From the NCBI GenBank assembly GCA_045629485.1, contig JAZQRF010000199.1, forward strand, positions 22,970 through 86,969: 64,000 nt of DNA, given 5' to 3'. Origin of the DNA: Pseudopedobacter sp045629485 (GTDB taxonomy: Bacteria; Bacteroidota; Bacteroidia; Sphingobacteriales; Sphingobacteriaceae). The notes beneath the pieces are model-generated. The model was not told the origin of the DNA, made no database searches, and saw nothing but the letters and a program-made list of their open reading frames with translations. Shown here piece by piece: positions 26,589 to 35,247 of the stretch; within the stretch, counting starts at the first letter, position 1; every line of letters begins with the position of its first letter. The position numbers and the translations under genes were made by a program.

Positions 26589-27206
26589 TTATTTAAATAA
26601 ACCGTGGATCTCGCGTTCGATGCTATCAATAATAAAACTTAAATCTTCTGATTTGTTTGCAAAATCTAATTTGTCTTTATCAAGAATTAGTAGTTTTCCG
26701 GAATCATAACTTTTAATCCACTTATCGTACTTTTCGTTTAGCTTCTGCAGGTAGTCTAGTCTAATACTAGCTTCGTATTCTCTTCCTCTTCTTTGAATAT
26801 TTTCTACCAATGTAGGTACAGAGGCTTTTAAATATATTAAAAGGTCTGGTGGTTTAATATAAGCAGTAATATTATCAAAAATAGCCTGGTAGTTTCCATA
26901 ATCACGACTGGTCAGTAAGCCCATTTCATGAAGATTTTCTGCAAAAATATAGGCGTCTTCATAAATAGTCCGGTCTTGGATAATATCTGTCGCTCCGGCT
27001 TGTATATCTCTTATCTGCTGGAAACGACTATTTAAAAAAAAGATTTGCAGGTTAAAACTCCACCTCTTCATGTCACTATAGAAATCTTCCAGGTATGGAT
27101 TGTTGTCTACAGCTTCATACATGGCTTCCCATTGATAGTTTTTAGCTAATAATTCTGTAAGGGTAGTTTTTCCGGCTCCAATATTACCAACAACGGCTAT
27201 ATGCAT
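26589..27206 (-). CDS. Deoxynucleoside kinase
   Basis: Phosphorylates deoxynucleosides (dAdo/dGuo/dCyd type) for salvage. The 205-residue protein has the P-loop GNIGAGKTT at residues 7-15, the DRTIYEDA motif (ERS/DRS equivalent) and a LID-like RRGREYE region. Substrate class is not certain from sequence. It lies between trpS (36 bp) and kdsB (6 bp) in an apparent operon. Confidence 0.9.
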   Translation of the reverse strand: MHIAVVGNIGAGKTTLTELLAKNYQWEAMYEAVDNNPYLEDFYSDMKRWSFNLQIFFLNSRFQQIRDIQAGATDIIQDRTIYEDAYIFAENLHEMGLLTSRDYGNYQAIFDNITAYIKPPDLLIYLKASVPTLVENIQRRGREYEASIRLDYLQKLNEKYDKWIKSYDSGKLLILDKDKLDFANKSEDLSFIIDSIEREIHGLFK

Positions 27207-27242
27207 ATTCTTTATTTTCTTCGACGTTTTTTAAATGTAGTA

Positions 27243-28238
27243 TTAAAATGCCCTGAAACCAATAATTTCCCGAACTTCTTTTATAGTTTTCGAAGCACTT
27301 TCCCTTGCCTTTTCGGCTCCCATTTTAGACACTTTCCTTAGATACTCTGTGTTTTTAGCTATATCTTCAATTTTTTCCCGTATAGGGGCTGTTGAAATAA
27401 TCATGTCTTCTGCAATTTGCTTTTTAAAATCGCCGTAACGGATATTACAGGTATTATATGAATTTTCGAAATGGGCTAATGTTTCATCCGTAGATACTAC
27501 TTTCATCAAATCAAAAAGGTTTTGTATCTCCTGGGGCTTTACCTGGTTTTCTACAGTAGGGCCACTATCTGTAACGGCTTTCATCACCTTCTTTTTAATG
27601 ATTTCAGGCGAATCAGATAGGTATACCGCATTCATTTCTCCTTCAGATTTTCCCATTTTCCCTTTGCCATCCAGGCCAGGAATTTTCACTAATTGTTCAG
27701 AAAAGCTAAAAGCATATGGTTCTTTAAAGTACTCGGTTTGGTATAAATTGTTAAATCTGTTGCCAAATGTTCTTGTCATTTCCAGGTGTTGTTCCTGGTC
27801 TTTACCTACAGGCACTTTTGTAGCGTGATGTAACAAAATATCAGCAGCCATTAAAACCGGATAGGTTAATAAGCCTGCATTTACATTGTTAGGGTTAGAT
27901 TTTACTTTGTCTTTAAAAGAAGTACTGCGTTCCAACTCGCCCAAATAAGCATTCATGTTTAAGAAAAGGTAAAGCTCTATCACTTCCGGAACATCAGATT
28001 GCACATATAATGTAGATTTTTCGGGATCCAAACCAGCAGCCAAATATTCTACAAGAACATGTTTCACATGGTCGTGTAAATGAGATGATGTCGGATGAGT
28101 AGTTAAAGAATGATAATCCGCAATAAAAAAGAAACAATTATATTGCTCCTGCATTTTAACGAAATTTTTTACCGCACCATAATAATTGCCTAAGTGCAAT
28201 TTTCCTGTAGATCTTATACCACTAACTACTGTCTCCAT
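27243..28238 (-). CDS. trpS: Tryptophan--tRNA ligase
   Basis: Class I aminoacyl-tRNA synthetase. The 331-residue protein has the HIGH motif as HLGN (residues 17-20, after GIRSTGK) and the KMSKS loop as KMGKS. Length is normal. First gene of the trpS-kinase-kdsB unit, divergent from plsC with only a 38 bp spacer. Its -7-like box TACTTTCG lies 6 bp from the ATG. Confidence 0.96.
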   Translation of the reverse strand: METVVSGIRSTGKLHLGNYYGAVKNFVKMQEQYNCFFFIADYHSLTTHPTSSHLHDHVKHVLVEYLAAGLDPEKSTLYVQSDVPEVIELYLFLNMNAYLGELERSTSFKDKVKSNPNNVNAGLLTYPVLMAADILLHHATKVPVGKDQEQHLEMTRTFGNRFNNLYQTEYFKEPYAFSFSEQLVKIPGLDGKGKMGKSEGEMNAVYLSDSPEIIKKKVMKAVTDSGPTVENQVKPQEIQNLFDLMKVVSTDETLAHFENSYNTCNIRYGDFKKQIAEDMIISTAPIREKIEDIAKNTEYLRKVSKMGAEKARESASKTIKEVREIIGFRAF

Positions 28239-28244
28239 ATACTG

Positions 28245-28252
28245 CGAAAGTA
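28245..28252 (-). promoter_or_regulatory. Candidate trpS -7 box
   Basis: On the minus strand TACTTTCG, one base off TAnnTTTG, ending 6 bp before the ATG. If it is used, the trpS mRNA is leaderless or nearly so. Confidence 0.35.
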
Positions 28253-28263
28253 CAGAAAATTTA

Positions 28264-28271
28264 TATTTTTG
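28264..28271 (+). promoter_or_regulatory. Candidate plsC -7 box
   Basis: Exact TATTTTTG ending 5 bp before the plsC ATG, in the 38 bp spacer shared with trpS. No good -33 TTG is seen. It implies a leaderless or near-leaderless transcript. Confidence 0.4.
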
Positions 28272-28276
28272 GTAAT

Positions 28277-29053
28277 ATGAAAAGAGTATTGAAACAGCTG
28301 CATCGTTATTATTACTTATTAATGGTGTTTGTGTTTTTCTGTTTGCTTTATCCTTTATTGTATCTTTTTTCGAGAAACGAGAAGTATTACAAGTATTTAA
28401 ACAAGGTAAGAAAATTTAATGGGTTCTTGCCGTCGCTATTTTCAGGAATTATTTATCGTTATCATTTTGAACAAAAAATAGACTGGAACAGGGCCTATAT
28501 AGTTTGTGCCAACCATTCCTCCAATCTTGATATTTTTGCTCTAACTCTTATGATGAAGAATAATTTCTTTTTTATGGGTAAAGAAGAACTTTTGCATAGC
28601 CCCTTCACTAAATTATATTTCAAAACAATTGATGTTCCTGTAAACAGAAATAGTAAAATGTCGTCTTACAGAGCTTTTAAGAAAACATCAGAACGGCTTA
28701 AAAATAAAATGAGTCTGCTGATTTTTCCGGAAGGAAAAATAGGAGATGAGTATCCACCGGTGTTACACTCCTTTAAAAACGGACCATTTAAATTAGCTAT
28801 ACAACATCACCTTCCCATTTTACCGGTAAGTATAAATAATACCTGGCAGCAAATGTGGGACGACGGAAAGAAATTAGGAAGCAGGCCAGGAGTTTGCCAT
28901 ATTTATATTCACGAGGTGATAGAAACAGCTATGCTAACAGAAAAAGATGAAGAAAATCTTAAAAATAATGTTTTTGAAATCGTACATTCGGCTTTAAATT
29001 ACGAGACTTTTAAGGATTTAAAATCTTCAGAAAATTCTGATTCTATCTTGTAA
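28277..29053 (+). CDS. plsC: 1-acyl-sn-glycerol-3-phosphate acyltransferase family protein
   Basis: Transfers an acyl chain to lysophosphatidic acid in phospholipid synthesis. The 258-residue protein has an N-terminal TM segment (about 12-31), the HX4D motif in NHSSNLD (H80, D85) and FPEGKIG (about residue 147). Family-level assignment is firm; a related lysophospholipid acyltransferase role is possible. gatC follows 20 bp later, so the two are likely co-transcribed. Confidence 0.88.
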   Translation: MKRVLKQLHRYYYLLMVFVFFCLLYPLLYLFSRNEKYYKYLNKVRKFNGFLPSLFSGIIYRYHFEQKIDWNRAYIVCANHSSNLDIFALTLMMKNNFFFMGKEELLHSPFTKLYFKTIDVPVNRNSKMSSYRAFKKTSERLKNKMSLLIFPEGKIGDEYPPVLHSFKNGPFKLAIQHHLPILPVSINNTWQQMWDDGKKLGSRPGVCHIYIHEVIETAMLTEKDEENLKNNVFEIVHSALNYETFKDLKSSENSDSIL

Positions 29054-29073
29054 GTAATAATAATAAGGATAAG

Positions 29074-29364
29074 ATGAAAATAGACAGGGAAACGGTAGAT
29101 AAAATAGCTCATTTAGGCAGATTAGTGTTAACAGATGAAGAAAAAGACAGATCTATTATTGAACTGAGTGAAATATTAAGCTTTATGGAAAAACTCGGTG
29201 AAGTAGATGTTACCGGTGTTGAACCGCTTATATATATGAATGAAGCTGTGAATGTGCTTAGGCCCGACGTAGTAATACAAGAGATTACAAGAGAAGAAGC
29301 TTTAATGAATGCGCCTCTAAAAAATGACGAGTATTTTAAAGTTTCTAAAGTTATAGAAAAGTAG
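29074..29364 (+). CDS. gatC: Asp-tRNA(Asn)/Glu-tRNA(Gln) amidotransferase subunit C
   Basis: Small stabilising subunit of GatCAB, which amidates misacylated Glu-tRNA(Gln) and/or Asp-tRNA(Asn). The 96-residue protein has the typical start (KIDRETVDKIAHLGRLVL) and the VEPLIYMNE...LRPD region. gatA and gatB are not in this window. It follows plsC closely. Confidence 0.92.
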   Translation: MKIDRETVDKIAHLGRLVLTDEEKDRSIIELSEILSFMEKLGEVDVTGVEPLIYMNEAVNVLRPDVVIQEITREEALMNAPLKNDEYFKVSKVIEK

Positions 29365-29422
29365 TCTATTTTTTATAATGTAACAATTCCCGCTTGTTTT
29401 TGTCTAAAATAAAAACAAAACT

Positions 29423-30163
29423 ATGCAGCATCTTATCACTGTTAATGATATCGGAAGAAAATATGTTATAGGGTCAGATGTAATTCATGCCCTAAAATCT
29501 GTTTCTCTTACCATAGATAAAGGAGAATTCGTTGCATTGATGGGGCCTTCCGGATCAGGAAAATCTACTTTAATGAATATTTTAGGTTGTTTGGATACAC
29601 CAACTAAAGGTGAGTATATCTTAAATGGTATAAACGTAAGTTCGATGACAGATAGCCAACTTGCAGAAGTAAGAAACAAAGAGATTGGATTTGTTTTCCA
29701 AACATTTAACCTATTACCACGCTCTTCTGCTATGGAAAATGTTGCGCTTCCGCTGATTTATTCCGGAGTGAGCAAAAAAGAAAGAGACAAGAGATCTGAA
29801 GCGGCTTTAAACAATGTTGGCTTAGGAAACAGGTTACATCATAAGCCAAACGAACTATCGGGCGGACAAAGGCAGAGAGTTGCTGTAGCAAGGGCTCTGA
29901 TCAATAATCCTTCTATTATTCTGGCAGATGAGCCAACAGGAAATCTCGATACCAAGACTTCTATAGAGATTATGGGTTTGCTGGAAGAGATTCATGCAAA
30001 AGGAAATACCATCATTTTAGTAACGCATGAGGAAGATATTGCCCAGCATGCACATAGAATTGTAAGGATGAGGGACGGGCTAATTGAAAATGATTATAAA
30101 AATAATGATATTAAAACGGCGTCTCAAAAATTACATGAAGTCAATAAATTGGAGAAAGACTAA
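29423..30163 (+). CDS. ABC transporter ATP-binding protein, LolD/MacB type
   Basis: ATPase of an FtsX/MacB/LolCDE-class transporter. The 246-residue protein has Walker A GPSGSGKST (about 42-50), Q-loop FVFQTFNLLPR, signature LSGGQRQRVAVARAL, Walker B IILADEPTGNLD and the H-loop THE. No permease is adjacent, but a MacB-like permease gene lies about 3.2 kb downstream beyond queA/ispD and could be its partner. Confidence 0.92.
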   Translation: MQHLITVNDIGRKYVIGSDVIHALKSVSLTIDKGEFVALMGPSGSGKSTLMNILGCLDTPTKGEYILNGINVSSMTDSQLAEVRNKEIGFVFQTFNLLPRSSAMENVALPLIYSGVSKKERDKRSEAALNNVGLGNRLHHKPNELSGGQRQRVAVARALINNPSIILADEPTGNLDTKTSIEIMGLLEEIHAKGNTIILVTHEEDIAQHAHRIVRMRDGLIENDYKNNDIKTASQKLHEVNKLEKD

Positions 30164-30185
30164 TTTATAGCGGTACATTCTAAAA

Positions 30186-30734
30186 ATGAAAATATATACT
30201 AAAACAGGAGACAAAGGTTTTACCTCTTTAATTGGTGGAATGAGAGTGCCAAAACATCATTTAAGAATTGAAGCTTACGGCACTATTGACGAGTTAAATT
30301 CATACCTGGGACTTATTGCTAACTCTGGTGCAGTAGAAGAAGATCAAAATTTAATTAAAGAAATACAAGACAGATTGTTTACCATAGGTTCTGTTTTAGC
30401 TTTCGATCCTGAAAAAGCTAAAATGAATATACCGGATCTTCATCTTGCAGATATTGAATTACTGGAAAATGAGATTGATAGCATAAATGCACATTTACCT
30501 GCATTAAAACATTTTATTCTACCAGGCGGGTCTGCTCTTGCTGCCCATTGCCACGTTGCTAGATGTATCTGTAGGAGGGCAGAGCGAAGTGTAGTCCAGT
30601 TAAATGAAAACAGCGATATCGACAAAAAAATCATCATGTATCTTAACCGGCTTTCTGATTACTTATTTATCCTGGCAAGGAAAGTCAATTTCAACAATAA
30701 GATTGGAGAAAACATATGGCTGCCCAGAGTTTAA
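30186..30734 (+). CDS. Cob(I)yrinic acid a,c-diamide adenosyltransferase (PduO type)
   Basis: Adenosylates cob(I)alamin to coenzyme B12. The 182-residue protein shows MKIYTKTGDKGFTSLIGG, EAYGTIDELNSYLG and the C-terminal RRAERSVVQL...YLNRLSDYLFILAR motifs of the PduO family. It starts 22 bp after the ABC ATPase and may share its transcript. No B12-dependent enzyme or cobalamin riboswitch is seen nearby. Confidence 0.93.
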   Translation: MKIYTKTGDKGFTSLIGGMRVPKHHLRIEAYGTIDELNSYLGLIANSGAVEEDQNLIKEIQDRLFTIGSVLAFDPEKAKMNIPDLHLADIELLENEIDSINAHLPALKHFILPGGSALAAHCHVARCICRRAERSVVQLNENSDIDKKIIMYLNRLSDYLFILARKVNFNNKIGENIWLPRV

Positions 30735-30750
30735 AAATGTTGAAAACTTT

Positions 30751-30782
30751 TTTAGGAACTATAAATTTTTAATATACTTTTG
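30751..30782 (+). promoter_or_regulatory. Candidate promoter of the DUF2795 gene
   Basis: TTT (30751-30753), 21 bp spacer, exact -7 box TACTTTTG (30775-30782), 23 bp before the ATG. Confidence 0.55.
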
Positions 30783-30805
30783 CGATTAAATTAAAATTCT
30801 AAATT

Positions 30806-31027
30806 ATGTATTGGACATTAGAATTAGCATCTCACTTGGAAGACGCTCCTTGGCCGGCAACGAAAGACGAATTGATAGATTATGGAATCCGTTCTGGTGC
30901 ACCTGTGGAAGTTATAGAAAACCTGCAAGCACTGGAAGATGATGGAGAACCTTATGAAAATATTGAGGAAATCTGGCCAGATTATCCAACTAAAGATGAT
31001 TTCTTCTTCAACGAAGATGAATACTAA
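30806..31027 (+). CDS. DUF2795 small acidic protein
   Basis: A 73-residue soluble acidic protein (KDELIDYGIRSGAPVEVIENLQ and WPDYPTKDDFFFNEDEY), recognisable as the DUF2795 family found across Bacteroidota. Function unknown. It has its own promoter box and its own terminator, so it is expressed as a single small gene. Confidence 0.88.
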   Translation: MYWTLELASHLEDAPWPATKDELIDYGIRSGAPVEVIENLQALEDDGEPYENIEEIWPDYPTKDDFFFNEDEY

Positions 31028-31032
31028 GAAAG

Positions 31033-31059
31033 AACCCGGAATATTTCGGGTTTTTTTAT
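31033..31059 (+). terminator. Terminator after the DUF2795 gene
   Basis: Stem AACCCGGA (31033-31040) with TTTCGGGTT region (31045-31052), then a T-run. Confidence 0.85.
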
Positions 31060-31206
31060 GCCTAAATTGTATGTAAATTGATACAAATGAATCCTCTGCT
31101 ATTCAAATTACAGCGTTAAAATGAAATAAAAAAGACATTTCTCCATTTGGTCTGGTTTTGGTTTAAGGAAGAATATAAATTATTGTTAACCTTAAAATAT
31201 ATAAAA

Positions 31207-31356
31207 ATGGGAAATCTACTTTATCTGATCGCAGTTATTCTAATTATTATCTGGATCTTTGGCGCATTTGTTTCACCTTTCGGTGGAGGTTTAATTCACA
31301 TATTAATAGTTATAGCAATTATAGCCATATTATTAAGAGTGATAAGAGGTGCTTAA
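31207..31356 (+). CDS. Lmo0937-family small membrane protein
   Basis: A 49-residue protein that is almost entirely two hydrophobic helices (about 3-22 and 29-46) and ends in RVIRGA. It matches the small lmo0937-type membrane protein family, common next to stress genes; function unknown. I start at MGNLLYLIAV because an ATG 60 bp upstream would add a charged, non-conserved extension. Confidence 0.8.
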   Translation: MGNLLYLIAVILIIIWIFGAFVSPFGGGLIHILIVIAIIAILLRVIRGA

Positions 31357-31381
31357 TTAGAGGTATCATCATAAAATAAAG

Positions 31382-31411
31382 AACGGGACAAATGCTGTCC
31401 CGTTTTTTTAT
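31382..31411 (+). terminator. Terminator after the Lmo0937-type gene
   Basis: Stem AACGGGACA (31382-31390) / TGTCCCGTT (31396-31404), then a T-run. Confidence 0.88.
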
Positions 31412-31421
31412 GAAAAATAAA

Positions 31422-32108
31422 TTAACAGGATTGATTTTTTAATAAAGCTTCAGCAACCACCAAATCTTCCTGATAGGTGATTTTAATATTAAAGTGATCA
31501 CCTTCTTCTAAAAATATTCTATAACCGGCTTTCTCTACCACAGAAGCATCGTCAGTAAAATCATCAGAAAACTCTTGTTCGTAACCAATTTTAAGCTGTT
31601 CTGCAGAGAATGTTTGGGGGGTTTGTACAAGATAAACCTGAGATCGGGGAATAGCCCTGGTTTTATCATCGGCTGCAATACGAACAGAATCCTTAGAGCC
31701 AATAACTGTTATGGCATTTCCCTTAGCTATTGCATTTTTGTAACAGTTATCTATGGTGCTTAGAGAAACCAATGGCCTAACGGCATCATGTATGGCTACA
31801 AATGCATTGGTTTCGGTAATGGTATCCAGTGCGTTTTTAACAGAAAAAAAACGTTCTTTTCCTCCGGAAACAATGCTGTACGGAATTTTAAAACCAAATT
31901 CTTCAATTTGCATTTTCCAGGTTTCTAAATCCTGGGGAGATAATACCAAAATAATTTTGGGTTGGTACTGACTTTTATGAAACTTTTCTATGGTGTGCAT
32001 AAGAATGGGTTTACCTGCAACTGTTAGAAATTGCTTAGGTAGCAACGAATTCATTCTCTTACCTGTTCCGCCGGCAACAATTATAGCATAGAAAATAGGA
32101 TGTTTCAT
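31422..32108 (-). CDS. ispD: 2-C-methyl-D-erythritol 4-phosphate cytidylyltransferase
   Basis: Third step of the MEP isoprenoid pathway. The 228-residue protein has the nucleotide-binding opening IIVAGGTGKRM, KQFLTVAGKPILMHT, HDAVRPLVS and QTPQTF motifs. Downstream of queA on the same strand, with a hairpin in the 51 bp between them. A polyprenyl diphosphate synthase that would use the pathway product lies at 13.9-14.9 kb. Confidence 0.94.
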   Translation of the reverse strand: MKHPIFYAIIVAGGTGKRMNSLLPKQFLTVAGKPILMHTIEKFHKSQYQPKIILVLSPQDLETWKMQIEEFGFKIPYSIVSGGKERFFSVKNALDTITETNAFVAIHDAVRPLVSLSTIDNCYKNAIAKGNAITVIGSKDSVRIAADDKTRAIPRSQVYLVQTPQTFSAEQLKIGYEQEFSDDFTDDASVVEKAGYRIFLEEGDHFNIKITYQEDLVVAEALLKNQSC

Positions 32109-32125
32109 TTGAGATAAGAATAAAC

Positions 32126-32154
32126 AATAAAGGCCAAAATTTCCGGCCTTTATT
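32126..32154 (-). terminator. Hairpin between queA and ispD
   Basis: 10 bp perfect stem (32126-32135 with 32145-32154). The following minus-strand sequence has only a weak T-run, so termination may be partial and ispD may be read through from queA. Confidence 0.6.
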
Positions 32155-32159
32155 ATAAT

Positions 32160-33209
32160 TTAGATAATTAGCATGGCATCACCATAGCTATAAAATCTAT
32201 ATTTCTCTTTAACAGCAACTTCATAAGCATGCATTACATTTTCGTAACCTCCAAATGCCGATACCATCATCAATAAAGTTGATTCTGGTGTATGGAAGTT
32301 AGTGATCATGCTATTGGCAATACTAAATTCGTAAGGAGGGAAAATGAATTTAGAAGTCCAATCATTAATCGGTTTCAATGTATGGTTTGCAGATACAGCA
32401 GATTCTATGGCTCTCATAGCAGTTGTACCTACAGCGCAAACTCTTCTTTTATGTTCTATAGCATTATTAACAATATCGGCTGCCTTTTGCTCGATAATGA
32501 TTTGCTCAGAATCCATTTTATGTTTAGTTAGATCTTCTACTTCAACTTGTCTAAAAGTTCCTAATCCAACATGTAATGTTACCTCTGCAAAATCAACTCC
32601 TTTAAGCTCTAATCTTTTCATTAGTTCGCGGCTAAAGTGTAGTCCTGCAGTTGGAGCAGCCACAGCACCTTCATTTTTAGCGAAAATGGTTTGGTAACGT
32701 TCTTTATCTTCGGCAGTAGGCTTTCTTTTGATATATTTAGGAAGAGGAGTTTCTCCTAAAATCTCAATATTCTGACGGAATTCTTCATCAGTACCATCAA
32801 ATAAGAATCTAATTGTTCGCCCTCTTGATGTTGTATTATCTACAACTTCGGCAACTAAAAGATCATCATCACCAAAATAAAGTTTATTACCTACTCTTAT
32901 TTTTCTTGCTGGATCTACTAAAACATCCCACAATCTTAATTCTTTATTTAATTCTCTTAAAAGAAAGACTTCTATTGTCGCACCAGTTTTTTCCTTATTT
33001 CCGTATAAGCGGGCAGGAAAAACCTTGGTATTATTCAAAATCATCACATCTTTTTCTTCAAAATATCCAAGAACATCTTTAAATAACTTGTGTTCTATAT
33101 TTCCTGTTTTCTTATCTAAAACCATTAATCTAGACTCGTCGCGTACTTCGGAAGGATTATGAGCAATAAGAGATTCTGGTAAATGGAATTTGAATTGTGA
33201 TAATTTCAT
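32160..33209 (-). CDS. queA: S-adenosylmethionine:tRNA ribosyltransferase-isomerase
   Basis: Transfers and isomerises the ribosyl of SAM onto preQ1-modified tRNA to make epoxyqueuosine. The 349-residue protein opens with the typical MKLSQFKFHLPESLIAHNP and carries AAPTAGLHFS and TLHVGLGTFRQV. It has a well-spaced promoter upstream. It works downstream of queE in the same pathway. Confidence 0.95.
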   Translation of the reverse strand: MKLSQFKFHLPESLIAHNPSEVRDESRLMVLDKKTGNIEHKLFKDVLGYFEEKDVMILNNTKVFPARLYGNKEKTGATIEVFLLRELNKELRLWDVLVDPARKIRVGNKLYFGDDDLLVAEVVDNTTSRGRTIRFLFDGTDEEFRQNIEILGETPLPKYIKRKPTAEDKERYQTIFAKNEGAVAAPTAGLHFSRELMKRLELKGVDFAEVTLHVGLGTFRQVEVEDLTKHKMDSEQIIIEQKAADIVNNAIEHKRRVCAVGTTAMRAIESAVSANHTLKPINDWTSKFIFPPYEFSIANSMITNFHTPESTLLMMVSAFGGYENVMHAYEVAVKEKYRFYSYGDAMLII

Positions 33210-33235
33210 ATGTTTTGAACAAATATTTGGAGCGC

Positions 33236-33266
33236 AAATTTACAAAAAGATTGTCATTATTGCAAT
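33236..33266 (-). promoter_or_regulatory. queA promoter
   Basis: On the minus strand TTG (33264-33266), exactly 20 bp spacer, TAAATTTG (33236-33243); exact -7 consensus, 26 bp before the ATG. Confidence 0.65.
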
Positions 33267-33345
33267 CAACATAAAAGCAGGCATTTTGTTTAGTATTTTT
33301 AATACTCACTGTAACTTTTACACTTCACGTTTGTCTTAATTATAT

Positions 33346-34593
33346 ATGCTATTTCTAAAGCTACTTCGGGAAAGTTTTTTATTTGCAGTAGATGCACTAA
33401 GGCAAAATAAGACACGTACTTTTCTTTCTTTATTGGGAATCACCATTGGGATATTTACCATTATTAGTGTTTTTGCTGCTGTAGATACTTTTAGAGGGAA
33501 GTTGCAGGAAAGTGTAGATAAACTGGGGAGTAAAACCATTTTCGTGGAGAAATGGCCATGGGGCGGATTTAATGATTATCCATGGTGGAAATATATGCAA
33601 AGGCCAACAGTAAATTTAAGGGACTACGAATCCTTAAAAGAAAGAATCACTTCTGCTGAGGGTGTTTGCTATCAAATAGGCCTACCTAACAGAACATTAA
33701 AATATAAAAGTAATTCCATTGAAGGTGCACAAATTATGGCAGCTTCTCATGATTATAATAAAACATGGAGTTTTGATTTGTCTGAAGGAAGATATTTTAC
33801 CGAAAATGAATCTAAAAGTGGAAGCCCGGTTTGTTTAATTGGAGCTGACCTGGCTGAGGGCTTATTTCCAAACCAAACCGCCGAAGGGAAACAAATTAAA
33901 GTTTTAGGCAGGAATATATTGGTTATTGGCGTTTTTAAAAAGGAGGGAGAAGACATGATGGGGGTCTCCTCTGATAAGACCCTGTTAATTCCACTAAATT
34001 TCGCAAAAAACATTGTCGATATTCAAAGTGAAAATTACGGCCCGCAGATTACTGTCAGAGGGAAAGAATCTGTATCTTTAGAGGAGGTAGAAAGTGAAGT
34101 GTCTGGTTTAATGCGGGCAATAAGAAGATTAAAACCTGTTGAAGATGATAACTTTGCTCTAAATCAAACCACTATCATTACCCAGCACTTAGACCAAATG
34201 TTTGCGATTGTAAATTTGGCAGGATGGATTATAGGTGGTTTCTCTATTCTTGTTGGAGGCTTTGGAATTGCAAACATCATGTTTGTTTCTGTAAAAGAAC
34301 GAACCAATATAATTGGAATCCAAAAATCTTTGGGAGCTAAAAATTATTTCATTCTGCTTCAATTCCTATTCGAGGCCATAGCTTTATCTTTAATTGGGGG
34401 ATTATTTGGCTTAGCAGTAGTTTATATTCTTACTTTAATAAGTACTTATGTCTTTGATTTCGAAATAATATTAGACACCGCTAATATCATAAGAGGGATT
34501 TCTATTTCTGCTGTGATAGGGATAATATCCGGTTTCTGGCCTGCATTTTCTGCGTCCAGATTAGACCCTGTAGAAGCAATCCGATCTAAATAG
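33346..34593 (+). CDS. MacB/FtsX-type ABC transporter permease
   Basis: A 415-residue permease: TM1 near the N terminus (about 25-47), a large periplasmic MacB-core domain (about 50-275), then three C-terminal TM segments with the FtsX pattern (about 285-410). Such permeases export or remodel envelope components without transporting across the inner membrane in the classic way. No ATPase is adjacent; the LolD-like ATPase at 29.4-30.2 kb is the nearest candidate partner. Divergent from queA. Confidence 0.88.
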   Translation: MLFLKLLRESFLFAVDALRQNKTRTFLSLLGITIGIFTIISVFAAVDTFRGKLQESVDKLGSKTIFVEKWPWGGFNDYPWWKYMQRPTVNLRDYESLKERITSAEGVCYQIGLPNRTLKYKSNSIEGAQIMAASHDYNKTWSFDLSEGRYFTENESKSGSPVCLIGADLAEGLFPNQTAEGKQIKVLGRNILVIGVFKKEGEDMMGVSSDKTLLIPLNFAKNIVDIQSENYGPQITVRGKESVSLEEVESEVSGLMRAIRRLKPVEDDNFALNQTTIITQHLDQMFAIVNLAGWIIGGFSILVGGFGIANIMFVSVKERTNIIGIQKSLGAKNYFILLQFLFEAIALSLIGGLFGLAVVYILTLISTYVFDFEIILDTANIIRGISISAVIGIISGFWPAFSASRLDPVEAIRSK

Positions 34594-34684
34594 GGATTTG
34601 AATCTAACACATCAAGCCTTAACCAAAATTTCCCTGTTAAAGACAGCTAACGCAAATATTACAGTACAACAAGAGTATTTAAAG

Positions 34685-34701
34685 AAAGAATAACGTTCTT
34701 T
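34685..34701. repeat. Inverted repeat upstream of the small lipoprotein gene
   Basis: AAAGAA-N5-TTCTTT, 18 bp before the ATG at 34720. Could be an operator or a short hairpin; no known regulator motif is recognised. Confidence 0.3.
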
Positions 34702-34719
34702 ATCACTTAACTATTCACA

Positions 34720-35067
34720 ATGAAAACTCTGTTATCTCTATTTTTTGCTGCTATTCTTTTATCTTCTTGTGGTTCCGGTACTGATAAAAGCGATAAGACT
34801 ATCAATTCAGAAGGAGTAAATAGCTCATCGAATCAGCCACTTAACAATCCTGCACATGGTATGCCTGGTCATGATTGTGCTATACCAGAAGGGGCTCCAT
34901 TACCTCAAAAAGGAAATGCCCAGCAACAATCACCCACATCTTTTCCTCCACCTGTACCATCAGAACACCAGAGCTTACCTGCAGAAACTAATAAAGCCGT
35001 AAAGCTTAATCCTGCACATGGTATGCCCGGGCACCGTTGCGAAATTGCAGTTGGAGCACCTCTTTAG
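34720..35067 (+). CDS. Small lipoprotein with duplicated HGMPGHxC motif
   Basis: A 115-residue lipoprotein: signal peptide with lipobox LSSC (Cys 17), a low-complexity Ser/Asn/Pro/Gln-rich body, and two copies of a ~19-residue motif, NPAHGMPGHDCAIPEGAPL (about 44-62) and NPAHGMPGHRCEIAVGAPL at the very C terminus. The invariant H, H and C suggest metal or heme contact. I recall similar C-terminal motifs in uncharacterised Bacteroidota lipoproteins. It lies about 180 bp upstream of a hybrid histidine kinase. Function unknown. Confidence 0.8.
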   Translation: MKTLLSLFFAAILLSSCGSGTDKSDKTINSEGVNSSSNQPLNNPAHGMPGHDCAIPEGAPLPQKGNAQQQSPTSFPPPVPSEHQSLPAETNKAVKLNPAHGMPGHRCEIAVGAPL

Positions 35068-35247
35068 CTAGCTGCCTTGCGCCTGTTGTTGATGCAAAAG
35101 CCATAAAACGTTTACGAAGTTTTATTTTTAAAAGTCTGGTTTGTGAGAATATTTTTTCATAAACTGGATTATTAAACGCATTTAAATATAATTTTATAAT
35201 CTTTGTGACTGGCAAGTAATTAAATATCCCGCGTACGCTCCCAGTAT

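Noticed and set aside
32344..32697. 117-residue open frame opposite queA
   Set aside because: Shadow frame; queA motifs are intact on the minus strand.
35006..35215. 69-residue open frame on the minus strand after the small lipoprotein
   Set aside because: Overlaps the conserved lipoprotein C terminus on the other strand and has no family features.
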